Below, in pieces: positions 6,608 to 17,340 of a DNA stretch of 64,000 bases (positions are counted from its first letter, which is position 1; every line of letters begins with the position of its first letter). The stretch is from contig NZ_NBOC01000010.1 of the NCBI RefSeq assembly GCF_002104455.1, forward strand, positions 1 to 64,000, written 5' to 3'. The position numbers and the translations under genes were made by a program. Origin of the DNA: Colwellia chukchiensis (lineage in GTDB: Bacteria > Pseudomonadota > Gammaproteobacteria > Enterobacterales > Alteromonadaceae). The notes under the pieces were generated by a model. The model searched no databases. It worked only from the letters and a program-made list of their open reading frames with translations, and had not been told where the DNA came from.

Positions 6608-8374
6608 TCATGCTTTGGTTTGTGCTTGTTTCTTTTCGATATAATCCACAATAATCGTTTCTAACATCGAAAGTGGCATTGAGCCGTTTTTTAATACTTG
6701 ATCATGAAACTCTCTTAAATCAAAGTTTTCACCTAACGCTTTTTCTGCCTTGTTGCGCAGTTTTTTAATGGTTAGCTCGCCCATTTTATAAGACAAGGCT
6801 TGACCGGGCCATGAAATATAACGGTCGATTTCGGTTTTAACATTATGCAGCGATAATGCCGTATTATCTGCAAGGTAATTCATCGCTTGCTCACGCGACC
6901 AGCCCTTTGCATGCATGCCAGTATCCACCACTAAGCGACACGCACGCCACATTTCATAGGTTAAACGACCAAAATCACTGTAGGGATCTTGATAAAAGCC
7001 GGCTTCAATCCCTAAATACTCAGAATATAAACCCCAACCCTCACCAAAGGCCGAGATATAAGTACTATTTCTAAATTTAGGTACATTTTGCATTTCTCGT
7101 GCAATAGAGCCCTGTAAGTGATGTCCTGGCACGGCCTCATGTAAAGTCAACGCTTCTAATACATACAGGGGTCGACGGTCTAAGCGATAAGTATTAACCC
7201 AGTATTGACCCGCTTGATCATCACGCGACGGCCCAGAGTATCGCCCTGTGGTATATTTTGGGGCAATATTAGCGGGTACTTCAACAACACCATATGGGGT
7301 GCGAGGTAAGGTTTTAAAAAAACGCGGTAATTGCTCATCCATTTTTTTCGCAATATACGAGGCTTCTTTGAGTAGCGCTTCAGGACTCGTAACATAAAAC
7401 TGTTTATCGGTGCGCAAAAAGTGTACAAAATCAGCGAAACTGCCGTCAAAGCCTAATTGCGCTATGATGTTTTCCATTTCATTTCGAATACGCTGAACTT
7501 CTAAAAGCCCAGTTTCGTGCACTGCATCGACTGTAGTATCAAGCGTTGTATAATGTTGCAAACGATTTAAATAGTATTGCTGGCCATTGGGCAAAGCACT
7601 GGCGGCAATATCAGCTCTGGCATTGGGCTGATAACGCTGCACCATGTAGTCATAGTATTTTTGGTAGCTTGGAAATACCGCTTGTGTGATCGCATCGCTG
7701 GCTTGGCCACGCAACTCGGCTTGTAATGACGCAGAAAAATGCTCTGGTAAACTGATAAATGGCGAGTAATAACTACTTTTTGTCGCGTCAGTTTTAATAA
7801 ATGCTTTTATCGACTCTTCAAAGCCATGTAATACAACTTGTGGCTGAGTAATGCCGGCTTTAATGCCTTGATCCATCCAATACATTTGCTGACTAAAATA
7901 CTGAGGTAGTGCCTGTAAACGTGCTAGATAATCGCGATAATCTTGCTCTGTTTTAAAGTTGACTTGACTATTTATTCGGCTGATCCAAACATGAAAGCCA
8001 GATTCAGCGGTCAAGGGCATATAATGTTCTTTATTAATGTAATTATCGAGTTGATTACGAATCGTATACGACAGCACTGCATGGTTAATGGCCTGTGCTT
8101 GATCAAGCGTTGCTGTGTTAACCTTGCTTAAGCGTTGGAAAATAAGCTTGAGCTCTTGGTGCTGCTGCGCAAGCTTTAGTGGTGATAAATCGGGTAATTG
8201 TCGATTGCTTGCACCGGCAATGTCTTGGTTTAATGGGCTTTGATTATCTTTAAAATTTTGATAATCAGTAATAATGTTGTCCAGTTCATTGTTACCTGCT
8301 TGCACCTGCAAATTAGGTGATTGGCAAGCCGTTAAAAACAAAACAATAAACATCGGCCATAAGAATGCTTTCAT
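6608..8374 (-). CDS. DUF885-family lipoprotein, predicted metallopeptidase
   Basis: The 588-residue protein begins with a lipoprotein signal ending in the lipobox LTAC, so it should be membrane-anchored and face the periplasm. The central and C-terminal parts match DUF885, including HEAVPGHHLQGS (near residue 410), an HExxGHH-type zinc site, and the downstream AFGEGWGLYSEYLG, which supplies a likely glutamate ligand. Family members are thought to be zinc peptidases, though few have been studied. The gene stands alone. Its 3' end faces the orphan riboswitch, whose transcript would be antisense to it if it reads through. Confidence 0.85.
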   Translation of the reverse strand: MKAFLWPMFIVLFLTACQSPNLQVQAGNNELDNIITDYQNFKDNQSPLNQDIAGASNRQLPDLSPLKLAQQHQELKLIFQRLSKVNTATLDQAQAINHAVLSYTIRNQLDNYINKEHYMPLTAESGFHVWISRINSQVNFKTEQDYRDYLARLQALPQYFSQQMYWMDQGIKAGITQPQVVLHGFEESIKAFIKTDATKSSYYSPFISLPEHFSASLQAELRGQASDAITQAVFPSYQKYYDYMVQRYQPNARADIAASALPNGQQYYLNRLQHYTTLDTTVDAVHETGLLEVQRIRNEMENIIAQLGFDGSFADFVHFLRTDKQFYVTSPEALLKEASYIAKKMDEQLPRFFKTLPRTPYGVVEVPANIAPKYTTGRYSGPSRDDQAGQYWVNTYRLDRRPLYVLEALTLHEAVPGHHLQGSIAREMQNVPKFRNSTYISAFGEGWGLYSEYLGIEAGFYQDPYSDFGRLTYEMWRACRLVVDTGMHAKGWSREQAMNYLADNTALSLHNVKTEIDRYISWPGQALSYKMGELTIKKLRNKAEKALGENFDLREFHDQVLKNGSMPLSMLETIIVDYIEKKQAQTKA

Positions 8375-8762
8375 GAAAATATCTCACATAAAAATAATAT
8401 CGAGGAATTAATCACCCACCATAACAAAACACGTTATTTTATAAAGCGAATATTGCCCTAGCGACAAGATATTTACTGTTTACGATAAAGCAGCAGGATT
8501 AATGGTTAAATCTTACTTTACTCTGAGTTAGCAAAGCGCACATAAGAGCTAAGTTGATGCCTTTAACTTTAGCGTTACAAACACGGTTAAGCTTTGAGCG
8601 TAAAAACAGGCGCCGCACCTAACCTCGCATATTGGGTTGCTTAAATAGCGCCTCATATAAACCTACACCGACCCAGAAAAATAAGTCACCTTGAACAAAT
8701 ATTACTATCTAACAAGCAGCGACTAAGGGGTATTTGGCTAACGCATTAGCCAATGACCGCTA
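8375..8762. other. Intergenic region with no supported gene
   Basis: This 388-bp gap follows the DUF3630-like gene on the minus strand and precedes the DUF885 gene. A 27-codon minus-strand open stretch ending at TAG 8619-8621 (QGDLFFWVGVGLYEALF) looks protein-like but has no start codon. It may be the tail of a decayed gene. No terminator or RNA was recognised. Confidence 0.4.
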
Positions 8763-9071
8763 CTAGCTTGACAATAGCTGTTTGATTTTCGCCATCGCGG
8801 CACTGTCTTGCTCTGTTACACACTCAAGCCAACATGAGTGGCTATATTCTTCAAAGTTTAACAATAATTGAAATTCATGGCATTGAATTCGCAAACAATA
8901 GCGATCCGCCCCTTGTCGTACTTCCAGCGTTTTAGCAGACAACTTTGCTAACACGGCGGCGATTAAGGGTGATAAATCATCCATACCCCAATTAACGTTA
9001 AAATCTAGCTGTAAAACCTGGGAATTTATTTGCTTAACCCTTACAAAGGGTAAGGTATTTGCTGATGTCAT
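8763..9071 (-). CDS. Small protein resembling DUF3630
   Basis: This 102-residue soluble protein has no signal or membrane segment. Its pattern, with a central LRIQCHEFQLLLNFEEYSHS and WLEC near the end, resembles the DUF3630 family of marine gammaproteobacteria. That assignment is from memory and not firm. It is transcribed divergently from the cytochrome c gene. No catalytic motif is seen and the role is unknown. Confidence 0.55.
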   Translation of the reverse strand: MTSANTLPFVRVKQINSQVLQLDFNVNWGMDDLSPLIAAVLAKLSAKTLEVRQGADRYCLRIQCHEFQLLLNFEEYSHSCWLECVTEQDSAAMAKIKQLLSS

Positions 9072-9175
9072 GGTCGGGTTCTGTATAAAAAATATATGGT
9101 CATTATTAAAAAATTTGCGCTAGCGCAACAAAGTCATAGATAAAACTACATTCAGCCATGCTGAAAAAAAAAGCA

Positions 9176-9204
9176 AGGACAACAGGGGACTTTTTACATA
9201 TAAT
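9176..9204 (+). promoter_or_regulatory. Possible promoter of the cytochrome c gene
   Basis: A perfect -10 box TATAAT lies at 9199-9204. AGGACA, matching four of six -35 consensus bases, lies 17 bp upstream at 9176-9181. The start of transcription would be near 9211, giving a leader of about 40 nt. Confidence 0.4.
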
Positions 9205-9250
9205 CATTTAAGGATCCTTTAGAGTTATTTACCAAAGAGAGATGATATCT

Positions 9251-9550
9251 ATGAAAAAACTTACATTAGCTGTTGCTGCTACGGTTATGATGGCTTCACC
9301 AGTTTTTGCCGGCGACATTGCTGCCGGTAAAGCTAAGTCTGCTATGTGTGCAGCCTGTCACGGCGCTGCTGGCATTTCTGCTGTACCAATGTACCCAAAT
9401 TTAGCGGGTCAAAAAGCCGCCTACACCGCCAAGCAATTAAAAGACTTTAAAGCAGGCAACCGTAAAGATCCTGTGATGGCACCTATGGCAATGGCACTGA
9501 CTGACGAAGACGTTGCTAACATTGCTGCATATTACGAAAGCCTTAAGTAA
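9251..9550 (+). CDS. Small periplasmic c-type cytochrome
   Basis: A 99-residue class I cytochrome c with a clear signal peptide (cleavage after S-P-V-F-A). The single haem-binding motif CAACH is near residue 33 of this start, and the distal methionine is probably in the [11 protein letters not shown] stretch. It should carry electrons in the periplasm between respiratory complexes, like cytochrome c4/c5 proteins of related bacteria. ATG 9251 is chosen over ATG 9242 because GAGAG lies nine bases upstream of it and the shorter signal is typical. It is followed by a terminator, so it is a single-gene unit. Confidence 0.9.
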   Translation: MKKLTLAVAATVMMASPVFAGDIAAGKAKSAMCAACHGAAGISAVPMYPNLAGQKAAYTAKQLKDFKAGNRKDPVMAPMAMALTDEDVANIAAYYESLK

Positions 9551-9590
9551 TTTTACCTCAGACTAATTGAGCTTTTAGTTCAAATGCTTA

Positions 9591-9617
9591 AAAAGCGCTG
9601 TTAACCAGCGCTTTTTT
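9591..9617. terminator. Intrinsic terminator after the cytochrome c gene
   Basis: A 10-bp inverted repeat (AAAAGCGCTG / CAGCGCTTTT) with a five-base loop is followed by extra T residues on the plus strand. The A-run on the other side would also allow it to end minus-strand transcripts from recQ. Confidence 0.85.
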
Positions 9618-9713
9618 GTTGTATTAATAGCACAAGATGTTGAATATCATAGATTTTTCATCAAGTAACTCGCGTTATTGATCATTAAATAACAACACAT
9701 ACTCTGCCAGTGT

Positions 9714-11513
9714 TTAGTTTTGATGTTGCTGAATTAAAGATAAAAATGGCTCACCGTAACGGGCAAGCTTAGTATCACCGATACCGCTGATATTTAGCAT
9801 TTGCCTAGACGTCAATGGTTGTACTCGCGCTAATTCAGCCAAGGTCGCATCATTAAAGACGATAAAAGGCGCAATATCTTCCAGTTGCGCTATTTCTTTG
9901 CGTAATGCCCTAAGTTTTGCAAACAGCGCTCTGTCATACACTTTATCTCGTTTATTACCACGCCAGTAACTGGCCTGTTGTAAACGAGGCGTTGCCAGCA
10001 TTAACGGTTGCTGACCTTTTAACACCACAGCCGCGGCTTGGGTCAGGCATAAACTAGATTGCGCCGAAATATCTTGTTGTAAATAGCCTAAATGAATTAA
10101 CTGACGTACGATAGAAAACCAGTAGCTTGGGCTTTTATCTTTGCCAATGCCAAAGGTGGATACTTTATCATGCGCCAGTTGCTTAATTTTTTCCGTACTA
10201 TCTGCTCGTAAAACTGCCACCACATGCTCGATATCGCCACACTCTTGAATGCGATAAACACATGACAAGACCTTTTGTGCGGCTTGGGTGGCATCAAATT
10301 GGCTCGGCGGATCTAAACAAATATCACAGTTACCACAGCTTTGCTCGGTAAACTCTGCAAAATAATTTAAAACAACCCGACGCCGACAGGTTTGCGCATC
10401 CACAAAGCCCCGCATCGCTTGAAAACGCTGTAGCTCCACGTTAACTCTGGCTTCGTTTTCTCCTTCAGCAATACGCTTATTAATACGCTCGACATCATTT
10501 TCATCATAAAGAAATAACGCTTCCGCTGGCAAACCATCACGGCCGGCACGGCCAATTTCTTGATAATATGACTCTAAGGTTCTAGGCGGCTCGTAGTGAA
10601 CAACAAAGCGTACATTGGATTTGTTAATACCTAAGCCAAATGCAACCGTAGCCACCACAACCTGAACATCATCTTTGGCAAACTTATCTTGAACAATATT
10701 GCGTATTTCTGGCTCCAAGCCAGCATGATAAGCAGCACAATTAATGCCCGCTTGCGCTAAACGTTTAGCTAGCTTTTCAACTTGCCAGCGGCTGTTGCAG
10801 TAAACAATGCCGGACTCTTCTTTACGCTTGCCAATATAACCCATAATTTGTTGCTCGCCCTGATATTTTTCCGCCAACGTAAAGCGAATATTGGGCCGAT
10901 CAAAGCTATCTAAATGAATATAAGGCTCATGTAAGGCTAATTGCTGCAAAATATCTCGGCGGGTGGTGACATCGGCGGTGGCAGTCAGTGCCATCACGGG
11001 CACACGAGGAAACTGCTGCTTTAACAAGTGTAATTGCGTATAGGCTGGACGAAAGTCATGCCCCCACTGAGAAATACAATGCGCCTCGTCAATGGCAAAA
11101 AGACTGATATTAAGTTGCAATAAACCTTGCATAAAATAATAGTTTTTTAAACGCTCAGGGGCTAAATACAAAAGTTTAATTTGCCCTTGCCCTAAGCGAC
11201 GAAAAATATCATTAATCGTGTCACTATCAAGCGAAGAATTAACGTACGCTGCGGATATACCTTGCCTAACTAAGTCATCAACTTGATCTTTCATTAACGC
11301 TATCAGTGGCGAGATCACAATAGTTACACCAGGTAACAGTGTCGCCGGTAATTGATAACACATTGACTTGCCGCCCCCAGTTGGCATTAACACTAAGCTG
11401 TCTCGACCGGCAAGTGCTTGCTGAATAATTTCTTCTTGGCCAGAACGAAACGCTTGATAGCCAAAGTGATGCTTTAGGGCTTGGGTTAAGCTGGTGGTAG
11501 TAAGGGTTTGCAA
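9714..11513 (-). CDS. recQ: ATP-dependent DNA helicase RecQ
   Basis: RecQ is a 3'-5' helicase of recombination and replication-fork repair. The 599-residue protein has Walker A ([14 protein letters not shown]), the DExH box ([15 protein letters not shown]), motif VI ([17 protein letters not shown]), a zinc-binding RQC region with four cysteines (CRRR...CGNCDIC) and a C-terminal HRDC domain (about residues 520-595). This is full length for the family. The only possible start is TTG at 11513, because the next methionine lies inside Walker A. It appears to be transcribed alone. Confidence 0.95.
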   Translation of the reverse strand: MQTLTTTSLTQALKHHFGYQAFRSGQEEIIQQALAGRDSLVLMPTGGGKSMCYQLPATLLPGVTIVISPLIALMKDQVDDLVRQGISAAYVNSSLDSDTINDIFRRLGQGQIKLLYLAPERLKNYYFMQGLLQLNISLFAIDEAHCISQWGHDFRPAYTQLHLLKQQFPRVPVMALTATADVTTRRDILQQLALHEPYIHLDSFDRPNIRFTLAEKYQGEQQIMGYIGKRKEESGIVYCNSRWQVEKLAKRLAQAGINCAAYHAGLEPEIRNIVQDKFAKDDVQVVVATVAFGLGINKSNVRFVVHYEPPRTLESYYQEIGRAGRDGLPAEALFLYDENDVERINKRIAEGENEARVNVELQRFQAMRGFVDAQTCRRRVVLNYFAEFTEQSCGNCDICLDPPSQFDATQAAQKVLSCVYRIQECGDIEHVVAVLRADSTEKIKQLAHDKVSTFGIGKDKSPSYWFSIVRQLIHLGYLQQDISAQSSLCLTQAAAVVLKGQQPLMLATPRLQQASYWRGNKRDKVYDRALFAKLRALRKEIAQLEDIAPFIVFNDATLAELARVQPLTSRQMLNISGIGDTKLARYGEPFLSLIQQHQN

Positions 11514-11721
11514 CAGAAAATCTTCACTGGTTTACGTTATGGTGTATTTTACCGCAGTAACGCGACACTACGCAGCGTTATTTTAGCTAAAAGCACAAAT
11601 ATTATCGTGATGCAGAGTCTATCAACCAAAAACCTGTCGCGCTAGCAAACCGGTATTAGGTTAGCTAAATAATTAATGTTATTATCTGGCTTCTAAAAAT
11701 TTGAGCCTACACCTAAACTCC

Positions 11722-12633
11722 ATGCTGACAACTGAAAAATCTGCCTTACGCGGCGGTATTATTAGCGCTATTTGCGCCTACACTATGTGGGGCGTGGCAC
11801 CCTTATATTTTAAGTTAATTGACCATATTCATGCCGATGAAATCTTAGTGCATCGCGTCGTATGGTCGACGGTTTTATTACTGCTTATTGTGCTAATAAC
11901 CCATAGGTGGCAAAACTTTCTGCAGACCGTAAAACAGCCCAAAGTACTGTTACGCTTAACGATTTCTGCTGCCTTTCTCGCCGGAAATTGGTTTATGTTT
12001 ATTTGGGCCGTTAATAATGACCACCTGCTTGATGCGAGCTTAGGGTATTATATCAATCCTTTATTTAGTGTCGCCTTAGGGGTGTTGTTCTTGGGGGAAC
12101 GCCTCAGGCCTTGGCAAATATTTGCCGTGGCATTAGCTTTTATTGGCGTGCTAATTCAGCTGATTATGGTCGGCTCCTTACCCATTATTTCGTTAGCATT
12201 AGCGGCTAGCTTTGGTATCTATGGCTTATTACGAAAAAAATTGCCCTTGGACTCGTTTGTCGGCTTATTGATAGAGTCATTGATGATGCTGCCCATTGCG
12301 CTGACTTATTGGCTGGTAGTGCTTGAAAGCCCAACCGCAAATATGTTCAATAATACTGGAGCGTTAAATATCTTGCTCGTTTGTGCCGGTATCGTTACCA
12401 CAGCACCATTATTATGCTTTACCGCGGCCACTAAACGCATGACTTTATCGGCATTAGGCTTCTTCCAGTATATTGGGCCAAGCATTATGTTTATATTGGC
12501 GACCTTTTATTACCAAGAGCCACTGTACTTTGCAAAATTAATCACTTTTGCCTGTATCTGGACCGCTTTAGCAATTTTTAGTGTTGACTCCCTAAAAGCT
12601 AGAAAACGTTCCAATACTATCGCCACGGCATAG
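11722..12633 (+). CDS. rarD: RarD-like EamA-family membrane transporter
   Basis: A polytopic inner-membrane protein of about 303 residues with ten predicted helices, organised as two EamA repeats. CAYTMWGVAPLYFKLI near the start and LGYYINPLFSVALGVLFLGE in the middle are typical of RarD, a member of the drug/metabolite exporter superfamily. The substrate is unknown; the E. coli name stems from chloramphenicol sensitivity. TTG 11701 would add seven residues. Neither start has a clear ribosome-binding site. It is transcribed convergently with uvrD. Confidence 0.85.
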   Translation: MLTTEKSALRGGIISAICAYTMWGVAPLYFKLIDHIHADEILVHRVVWSTVLLLLIVLITHRWQNFLQTVKQPKVLLRLTISAAFLAGNWFMFIWAVNNDHLLDASLGYYINPLFSVALGVLFLGERLRPWQIFAVALAFIGVLIQLIMVGSLPIISLALAASFGIYGLLRKKLPLDSFVGLLIESLMMLPIALTYWLVVLESPTANMFNNTGALNILLVCAGIVTTAPLLCFTAATKRMTLSALGFFQYIGPSIMFILATFYYQEPLYFAKLITFACIWTALAIFSVDSLKARKRSNTIATA

Positions 12634-12735
12634 CAAGCACTTACCGCAGCATTAAGCTCGCAATTAGCGTGTATCAGCAACCCGTGCCTGCCAAAGGCAC
12701 TGGGTAGTCGCTGCTAGCTGGGTTCAATCACGCGC

Positions 12736-14910
12736 TTAAATCGACTCTAAATTAGCAAAGCTTACCACCAGCCATTTGCAACCAACATCCGCAAAATTCA
12801 CTTGAATACGGCTTTGTGGACCACTGCCTTCATAATTAAGTACCACACCATCACCAAACTTTTTATGACGGACATTTTGCCCTAATTTAAAACCTGAATC
12901 GCCAAAGGTTTCTAAAGTAATAGTGGACGAAAACTTACCTTTGGTTTTTGGCCGACTGACCTGATTTTGTAAGCGCACTTCTTCAACGCATTCCGCAGGT
13001 AATTCGCGCAAAAATCGACTGGCTTTGTGAAACTTTTCTTGGCCGTATAAGCGCCGACTTTCTGCGTGACATAAATATAGCTTTTCCATGGCACGGGTCA
13101 TACCAACGTAACATAAGCGCCGCTCTTCTTCTAAGCGGCTAATATCTTCAACTGACTGTTGCGACGGAAACATGCCTTCTTCTAAACCGGCAATAAACAC
13201 CAATGGAAATTCCAAACCTTTTGCTGAATGCATGGTCATCAGCTGCACTGCCGGTTCGTAATCATCGGCTTGCGACTCGCCCGACTCAAGTGCGGCATGA
13301 GTTAAAAATGCCGTTAATGGGCTTTGCTCTTCGGCAAGCTCAGGGTCAACTTCAAAGGTTTGACAGGCTGTTACTAGCTCATTTAAGTTTTCAATACGGG
13401 CTTCGGCACGTTCGCCTTTTTCCGCTTGATACATGGCTTTTAAGCCTGAATGTTGAATAACATAATTGGCTTGTTGATCAAGGTCTAAATGGCTTGAATC
13501 GTCTTCTAGGCGCTCAATAACGTGCACAAATTGCTGAATAACTTTCGCGCTACGGCCTTTTAATTGTTGGTTTTGCATCATATGCTGACACGCTTGCCAT
13601 AAGGTGCATTGCAAACTACGCGCAGCATCTCGCACTAAACTTAAGGTTTGATTGCCGATACCGCGGGCAGGGGTATTAATAATACGTTCAAAAGCCGCAT
13701 CATCATCACGGTTATTAATCAAGCGTAGATAGGCAAGGGCATCTTTGATCTCTTGTCGTTCAAAAAATCGTACACCGCCATAAATACGATACGGCAGTTG
13801 CGCTTGTATTAAGGCTTCTTCCATCAGGCGTGATTGGGCATTGCTGCGATATAAGATCGCGACTTGATCCAGTGCACGTTTATCTTGCTGCCATTGGGCA
13901 ATTCGACCGGCAATAAAACGGGCTTCGTCGATTTCATTAAAGGCGGTATAAATAGAGATTTTTTCACCGGCATCGCCTTGGGTCCATAGGTCTTTACCCA
14001 AGCGATTATTGTTATTACCTATTAGCTGGTTAGCGGCATTAAGTATATTGGCGGTTGACCGATAATTTTGTTCAAGTTTAATGGTTTTTGCACCGTCAAA
14101 GTCCGCTAAAAAACGCTGAATGTTTTCAATTTTAGCGCCACGCCAGCCGTAAATGGACTGATCATCGTCACCAACAATCATCACATTGCCATTTTTCTGG
14201 GCAAGTAAGTTAAGCCAGGCGTATTGAATGGCATTGGTATCTTGAAACTCATCAACAAGTACATGGGCAAAACGCTGTTGATAATGCGCCAATAACGCGG
14301 GGTTATTTAACCACAGCTCATGCGCGCGCAGCAGTAACTCGGCAAAGTCAACTAAGCCGGCTCGATCACAGGTATCTTGATACACGCGGTATACTTTGAC
14401 AAAGGTTTCTTCGGTAACATCATATTGGCTATCAATATGTTGTGGGCGTAAACCTTCGTCTTTCTTACCATTGATATACCAAAGAAATTGCTTGGCAGGC
14501 CAACGCTTCTCATCTAACTCCAATGAGCGCACAATGCGCTTGATCATCCGTAATTGATCATCTGAGTCTAAAACCTGAAAACTTTGCGGTAACTTCGCTT
14601 CTTGAAAGTGCATGCGTAAAAGGCGATGTGCCAAACCGTGGAAAGTGCCGACCCACATACCATGAACATTGCCAGCCACCGTTTGCTCAACCCGCGCCCG
14701 CATTTCTGCCGCCGCTTTGTTAGTAAACGTTACCGCCAAAATACTGTGCGCCGATACTTGCTCAACTTTCATTAGCCAAGCGATACGTTGTACTAAAACG
14801 CGGGTTTTACCGCTGCCTGCGCCTGCCAACACCAGCATATTTTGCAGCGGTGCGGCCACCACATCTCGTTGTTTATCGTTCAACGAATCAAGTAACTCAG
14901 AAACATCCAT
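12736..14910 (-). CDS. uvrD: DNA helicase II UvrD
   Basis: UvrD unwinds DNA 3'-5' in nucleotide-excision and mismatch repair. The 724-residue protein shows Walker A (GAGSGKTRVLVQRIAWL), motif II (VDEFQDTN), GDDDQSIYGWRGA, motif V (MTMHSAKGLEFP) and motif VI (YVGMTRAMEKLYL), plus a C-terminal Tudor-like domain (KFGDGVVLNYEG). ATG 14910 gives MDVSELLDSLNDKQR, nearly identical to the E. coli start, so it is preferred over TTG 14937. It is the last gene of the dapF-yigA-yigB-uvrD order, separated from yigB by about 140 bp. Confidence 0.97.
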   Translation of the reverse strand: MDVSELLDSLNDKQRDVVAAPLQNMLVLAGAGSGKTRVLVQRIAWLMKVEQVSAHSILAVTFTNKAAAEMRARVEQTVAGNVHGMWVGTFHGLAHRLLRMHFQEAKLPQSFQVLDSDDQLRMIKRIVRSLELDEKRWPAKQFLWYINGKKDEGLRPQHIDSQYDVTEETFVKVYRVYQDTCDRAGLVDFAELLLRAHELWLNNPALLAHYQQRFAHVLVDEFQDTNAIQYAWLNLLAQKNGNVMIVGDDDQSIYGWRGAKIENIQRFLADFDGAKTIKLEQNYRSTANILNAANQLIGNNNNRLGKDLWTQGDAGEKISIYTAFNEIDEARFIAGRIAQWQQDKRALDQVAILYRSNAQSRLMEEALIQAQLPYRIYGGVRFFERQEIKDALAYLRLINNRDDDAAFERIINTPARGIGNQTLSLVRDAARSLQCTLWQACQHMMQNQQLKGRSAKVIQQFVHVIERLEDDSSHLDLDQQANYVIQHSGLKAMYQAEKGERAEARIENLNELVTACQTFEVDPELAEEQSPLTAFLTHAALESGESQADDYEPAVQLMTMHSAKGLEFPLVFIAGLEEGMFPSQQSVEDISRLEEERRLCYVGMTRAMEKLYLCHAESRRLYGQEKFHKASRFLRELPAECVEEVRLQNQVSRPKTKGKFSSTITLETFGDSGFKLGQNVRHKKFGDGVVLNYEGSGPQSRIQVNFADVGCKWLVVSFANLESI

Positions 14911-15048
14911 AGGAAGGTAAGTAAAATTTAATAGCAAAAATATGTGGCCATGATAGCAAATTCAGTATGAGTTTGATAACGCTAACAACAAATATATATG
15001 GCGGCACTTTATGCAAAAAAACGTGGTATTAAGGTAAATTACCATACC

Positions 15049-15774
15049 TTAATCAAACAATTGCGCCAGCTGCTCAATATTATCTAGCATCACACTCGGC
15101 ACAAGCTGCAAGGGTTTACCTACCGTGTAGCGATTCAGCCAGGCCGTTTGACAGCCCGCATTAATGGCGCCAAAAACATCATTTCTACCGCAATCGCCAA
15201 CATGTAATAGCTGCTCAGGGCGAATGTTCAACAATTGACAAGTTTTATCAAACATATCGGCATCAGGTTTTAATTTATTGCTCATCGAGGCGTGAAAATG
15301 GCCACTAAAGTATGCTGCGATACCGATACGCTGGGTATCAACATTGCCATTGGTAATGGCCACTAAAGGTACTTTGCTTTGTAGCAAAGCTAACAAGTCA
15401 TGCACTTGTTGTGGAACGGTAAAATTACTGCGTTGCTCAATAAAGTAACGCAGCCCTTGCTCGGCAATGGTGGCCGCAACTGGTTCAGCAACACCCAACG
15501 ACAATGTCCCTAAGTAGTAACATCGTTGCCGCAATAAGCCTACATCATGTTTCAGGGCAGGGTTTTCAAGCAATGCTTGTTGCCGAAATGGCCACCAGAA
15601 CTGAAAATCAAAACAAGCTGAATCATTTGCCACACCAAGTTCTGTAAAAATACGCAGAAAGTAAGCGGCCATTTTTTTATCTGTGGCCAGCATAATCGGT
15701 TGATTGCTATACAAGGTATCGTCTAAGTCAAAGCTCAGTGCTTGAATAGGGCGCAAACGCCGATAAAATCTCAC
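15049..15774 (-). CDS. yigB: HAD-family phosphatase YigB (FMN phosphatase-like)
   Basis: The 241-residue protein matches E. coli YigB, which dephosphorylates FMN and other small substrates. Motif I is FDLDDTLYSN with both catalytic aspartates, motif II is VAITNGN, the motif III lysine lies in SNKLKPDADMF, and motif IV is HVGDCGRND. It starts with GTG at 15774 (MRFYRRL, as in E. coli). Its start lies only 11 bp after the DUF484 stop, where xerC would be expected in E. coli. Confidence 0.9.
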   Translation of the reverse strand: MRFYRRLRPIQALSFDLDDTLYSNQPIMLATDKKMAAYFLRIFTELGVANDSACFDFQFWWPFRQQALLENPALKHDVGLLRQRCYYLGTLSLGVAEPVAATIAEQGLRYFIEQRSNFTVPQQVHDLLALLQSKVPLVAITNGNVDTQRIGIAAYFSGHFHASMSNKLKPDADMFDKTCQLLNIRPEQLLHVGDCGRNDVFGAINAGCQTAWLNRYTVGKPLQLVPSVMLDNIEQLAQLFD

Positions 15775-15785
15775 AATCGCGGTTC

Positions 15786-16493
15786 CTAGTAAAGCTGCTG
15801 ATACAGTAGTTTTGCCACTAACTTTTTAAATTGGCTTAATAATAATGTATCCATGCGAGGGTCAAAATGTTCAGCGTCTTGGCTACTGATCGCTAAAAAA
15901 CCAACATCGTGTTGCAGGTGACGCAATCGCACTAGCACTACAGAGCCGTGCGTGGGTTGTGAAAAAATTAACTCTTGTTCACTTTGTTGCAAACGCCCAA
16001 AATAATAAGCGTCTTTGTCTAATCGATTACTCATGATCTCACGACAATCATGCTTAACTAAACTGGAGTGACTAACATCCGCTGGCTTCACTAGCCATAA
16101 TTTTAAGGCATCTAGCGATAGTAATTGTGTGGTCGCCTGATGCAAGCAATCAAGCAACTCTTCGGCCGTCGTACAATCAAGAAGGCGTAAATACAAGTCG
16201 CTATAAAGGGTAAAAAGTTGCTCATTTTGATTAGCAATCGCCATGAGTTGGGTAATTTCTTCTTCTAGACTCTGAATTTTTTCTCGTTGTTGTAATAATT
16301 GTCGCTCAACCAAAGAAACCGTGCCACGTTGATGGTCAGGCAGTCGTAAATGGGTGACAAGCTCAATTTGACGATTAAAAAATTCTGGCTGCTGCTGTAA
16401 ATAGTTAACGATTATTTCATCAGTAAGTTGAATGTCATTCGTTAACATTGGGTTTTCATCATTTGATTGCATAAGGTTATTATCTTGCGTCAT
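15786..16493 (-). CDS. yigA: DUF484 protein YigA, GAF-like
   Basis: The 235-residue cytoplasmic protein belongs to DUF484. It has an N-terminal helical segment ([20 protein letters not shown]), a coiled coil (about residues 80-110) and a GAF-like C-terminal domain. Its job is not established, but it is normally encoded between dapF and xerC. Its start overlaps the dapF stop by 4 bp (ATGA), showing translational coupling. Here it runs directly into yigB because xerC is absent. Confidence 0.88.
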   Translation of the reverse strand: MTQDNNLMQSNDENPMLTNDIQLTDEIIVNYLQQQPEFFNRQIELVTHLRLPDHQRGTVSLVERQLLQQREKIQSLEEEITQLMAIANQNEQLFTLYSDLYLRLLDCTTAEELLDCLHQATTQLLSLDALKLWLVKPADVSHSSLVKHDCREIMSNRLDKDAYYFGRLQQSEQELIFSQPTHGSVVLVRLRHLQHDVGFLAISSQDAEHFDPRMDTLLLSQFKKLVAKLLYQQLY

Positions 16494-17320
16494 AGGTTGA
16501 TTTGCCCGTCAAAAACATGAACCGCTGGACCGGTCATTTTGACTGAGTTTCCTGGGCCTTTCCAAAATATCTTCAATTGCCCGCCCGGCAGGTCAACTAA
16601 AACTTGTCGATTCAGCTTTTTTTGCATTTGGCCAACAACCACGGCTGCACATGCGCCACTGCCACAGGCTAAGGTTTCTGCCGCGCCACGTTCATAGACC
16701 CGCAATTTAATGTACTGAGGTGACACCACTTCCATAAAGCTAATGTTGGCTTGTTGTGGAAATCGCTCATGTAACGACAATGCCTTACCCAATTTTGCGA
16801 CAGGTGCTTTTTGCACATCATCCACGGTCAGCACGCAATGGGGGTTACCTAAAGAGACCACACCACACAGCACGGTTTCGTCGGCACTACGCAAAATGTA
16901 AGTACCTTCGGTTTTTTGTGCAGTAAAGGGAATTTTATTAGGCTCAAACTGGGGCACCGGCATATTGACTGAGACATTGCCGTCACGCTCAATGTAAAGT
17001 GTCATTTTTCCTGATTGAGTCGAGACCTTAATTTTATGTTTATTGGTTAAGCCTTTTAAGCGCACAAACTTTGCAAAGCAGCGGGCACCATTGCCACATT
17101 GCCCTACTTCACTGCCATCGGCATTAAATATACGATAGTGAAAGTCTAAATCGGGATCATAGGGGGGCTCAACCACTAACACCTGATCAAAACCAACGCC
17201 AAAATTTCGATCCGACAGTTGCTTAATTTGTTCATTCGACAAATAAACATTTTGCGTGACATTATCGAGCACGAGAAAGTCATTACCTAAACCGTGCATT
17301 TTAGAAAAATTTACTAACAT
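16490..17320 (-). CDS. dapF: Diaminopimelate epimerase
   Basis: DapF interconverts LL- and meso-diaminopimelate, the step before peptidoglycan and lysine synthesis. The 276-residue protein has both catalytic cysteines, in [12 protein letters not shown] and in [10 protein letters not shown], and the family start [12 protein letters not shown]. It lies 20 bp downstream of lysA, so both enzymes that use meso-diaminopimelate are made together. It overlaps DUF484 by 4 bp. Confidence 0.97.
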   Translation of the reverse strand: MLVNFSKMHGLGNDFLVLDNVTQNVYLSNEQIKQLSDRNFGVGFDQVLVVEPPYDPDLDFHYRIFNADGSEVGQCGNGARCFAKFVRLKGLTNKHKIKVSTQSGKMTLYIERDGNVSVNMPVPQFEPNKIPFTAQKTEGTYILRSADETVLCGVVSLGNPHCVLTVDDVQKAPVAKLGKALSLHERFPQQANISFMEVVSPQYIKLRVYERGAAETLACGSGACAAVVVGQMQKKLNRQVLVDLPGGQLKIFWKGPGNSVKMTGPAVHVFDGQINL

Positions 17321-17340
17321 CTACATCTAATCTCACACTC

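Noticed and set aside
8619-8702. 27-codon minus-strand open stretch with a protein-like, hydrophobic sequence
   Set aside because: No in-frame ATG, GTG or TTG start after the upstream stop, and no known family; noted only in the gap entry.
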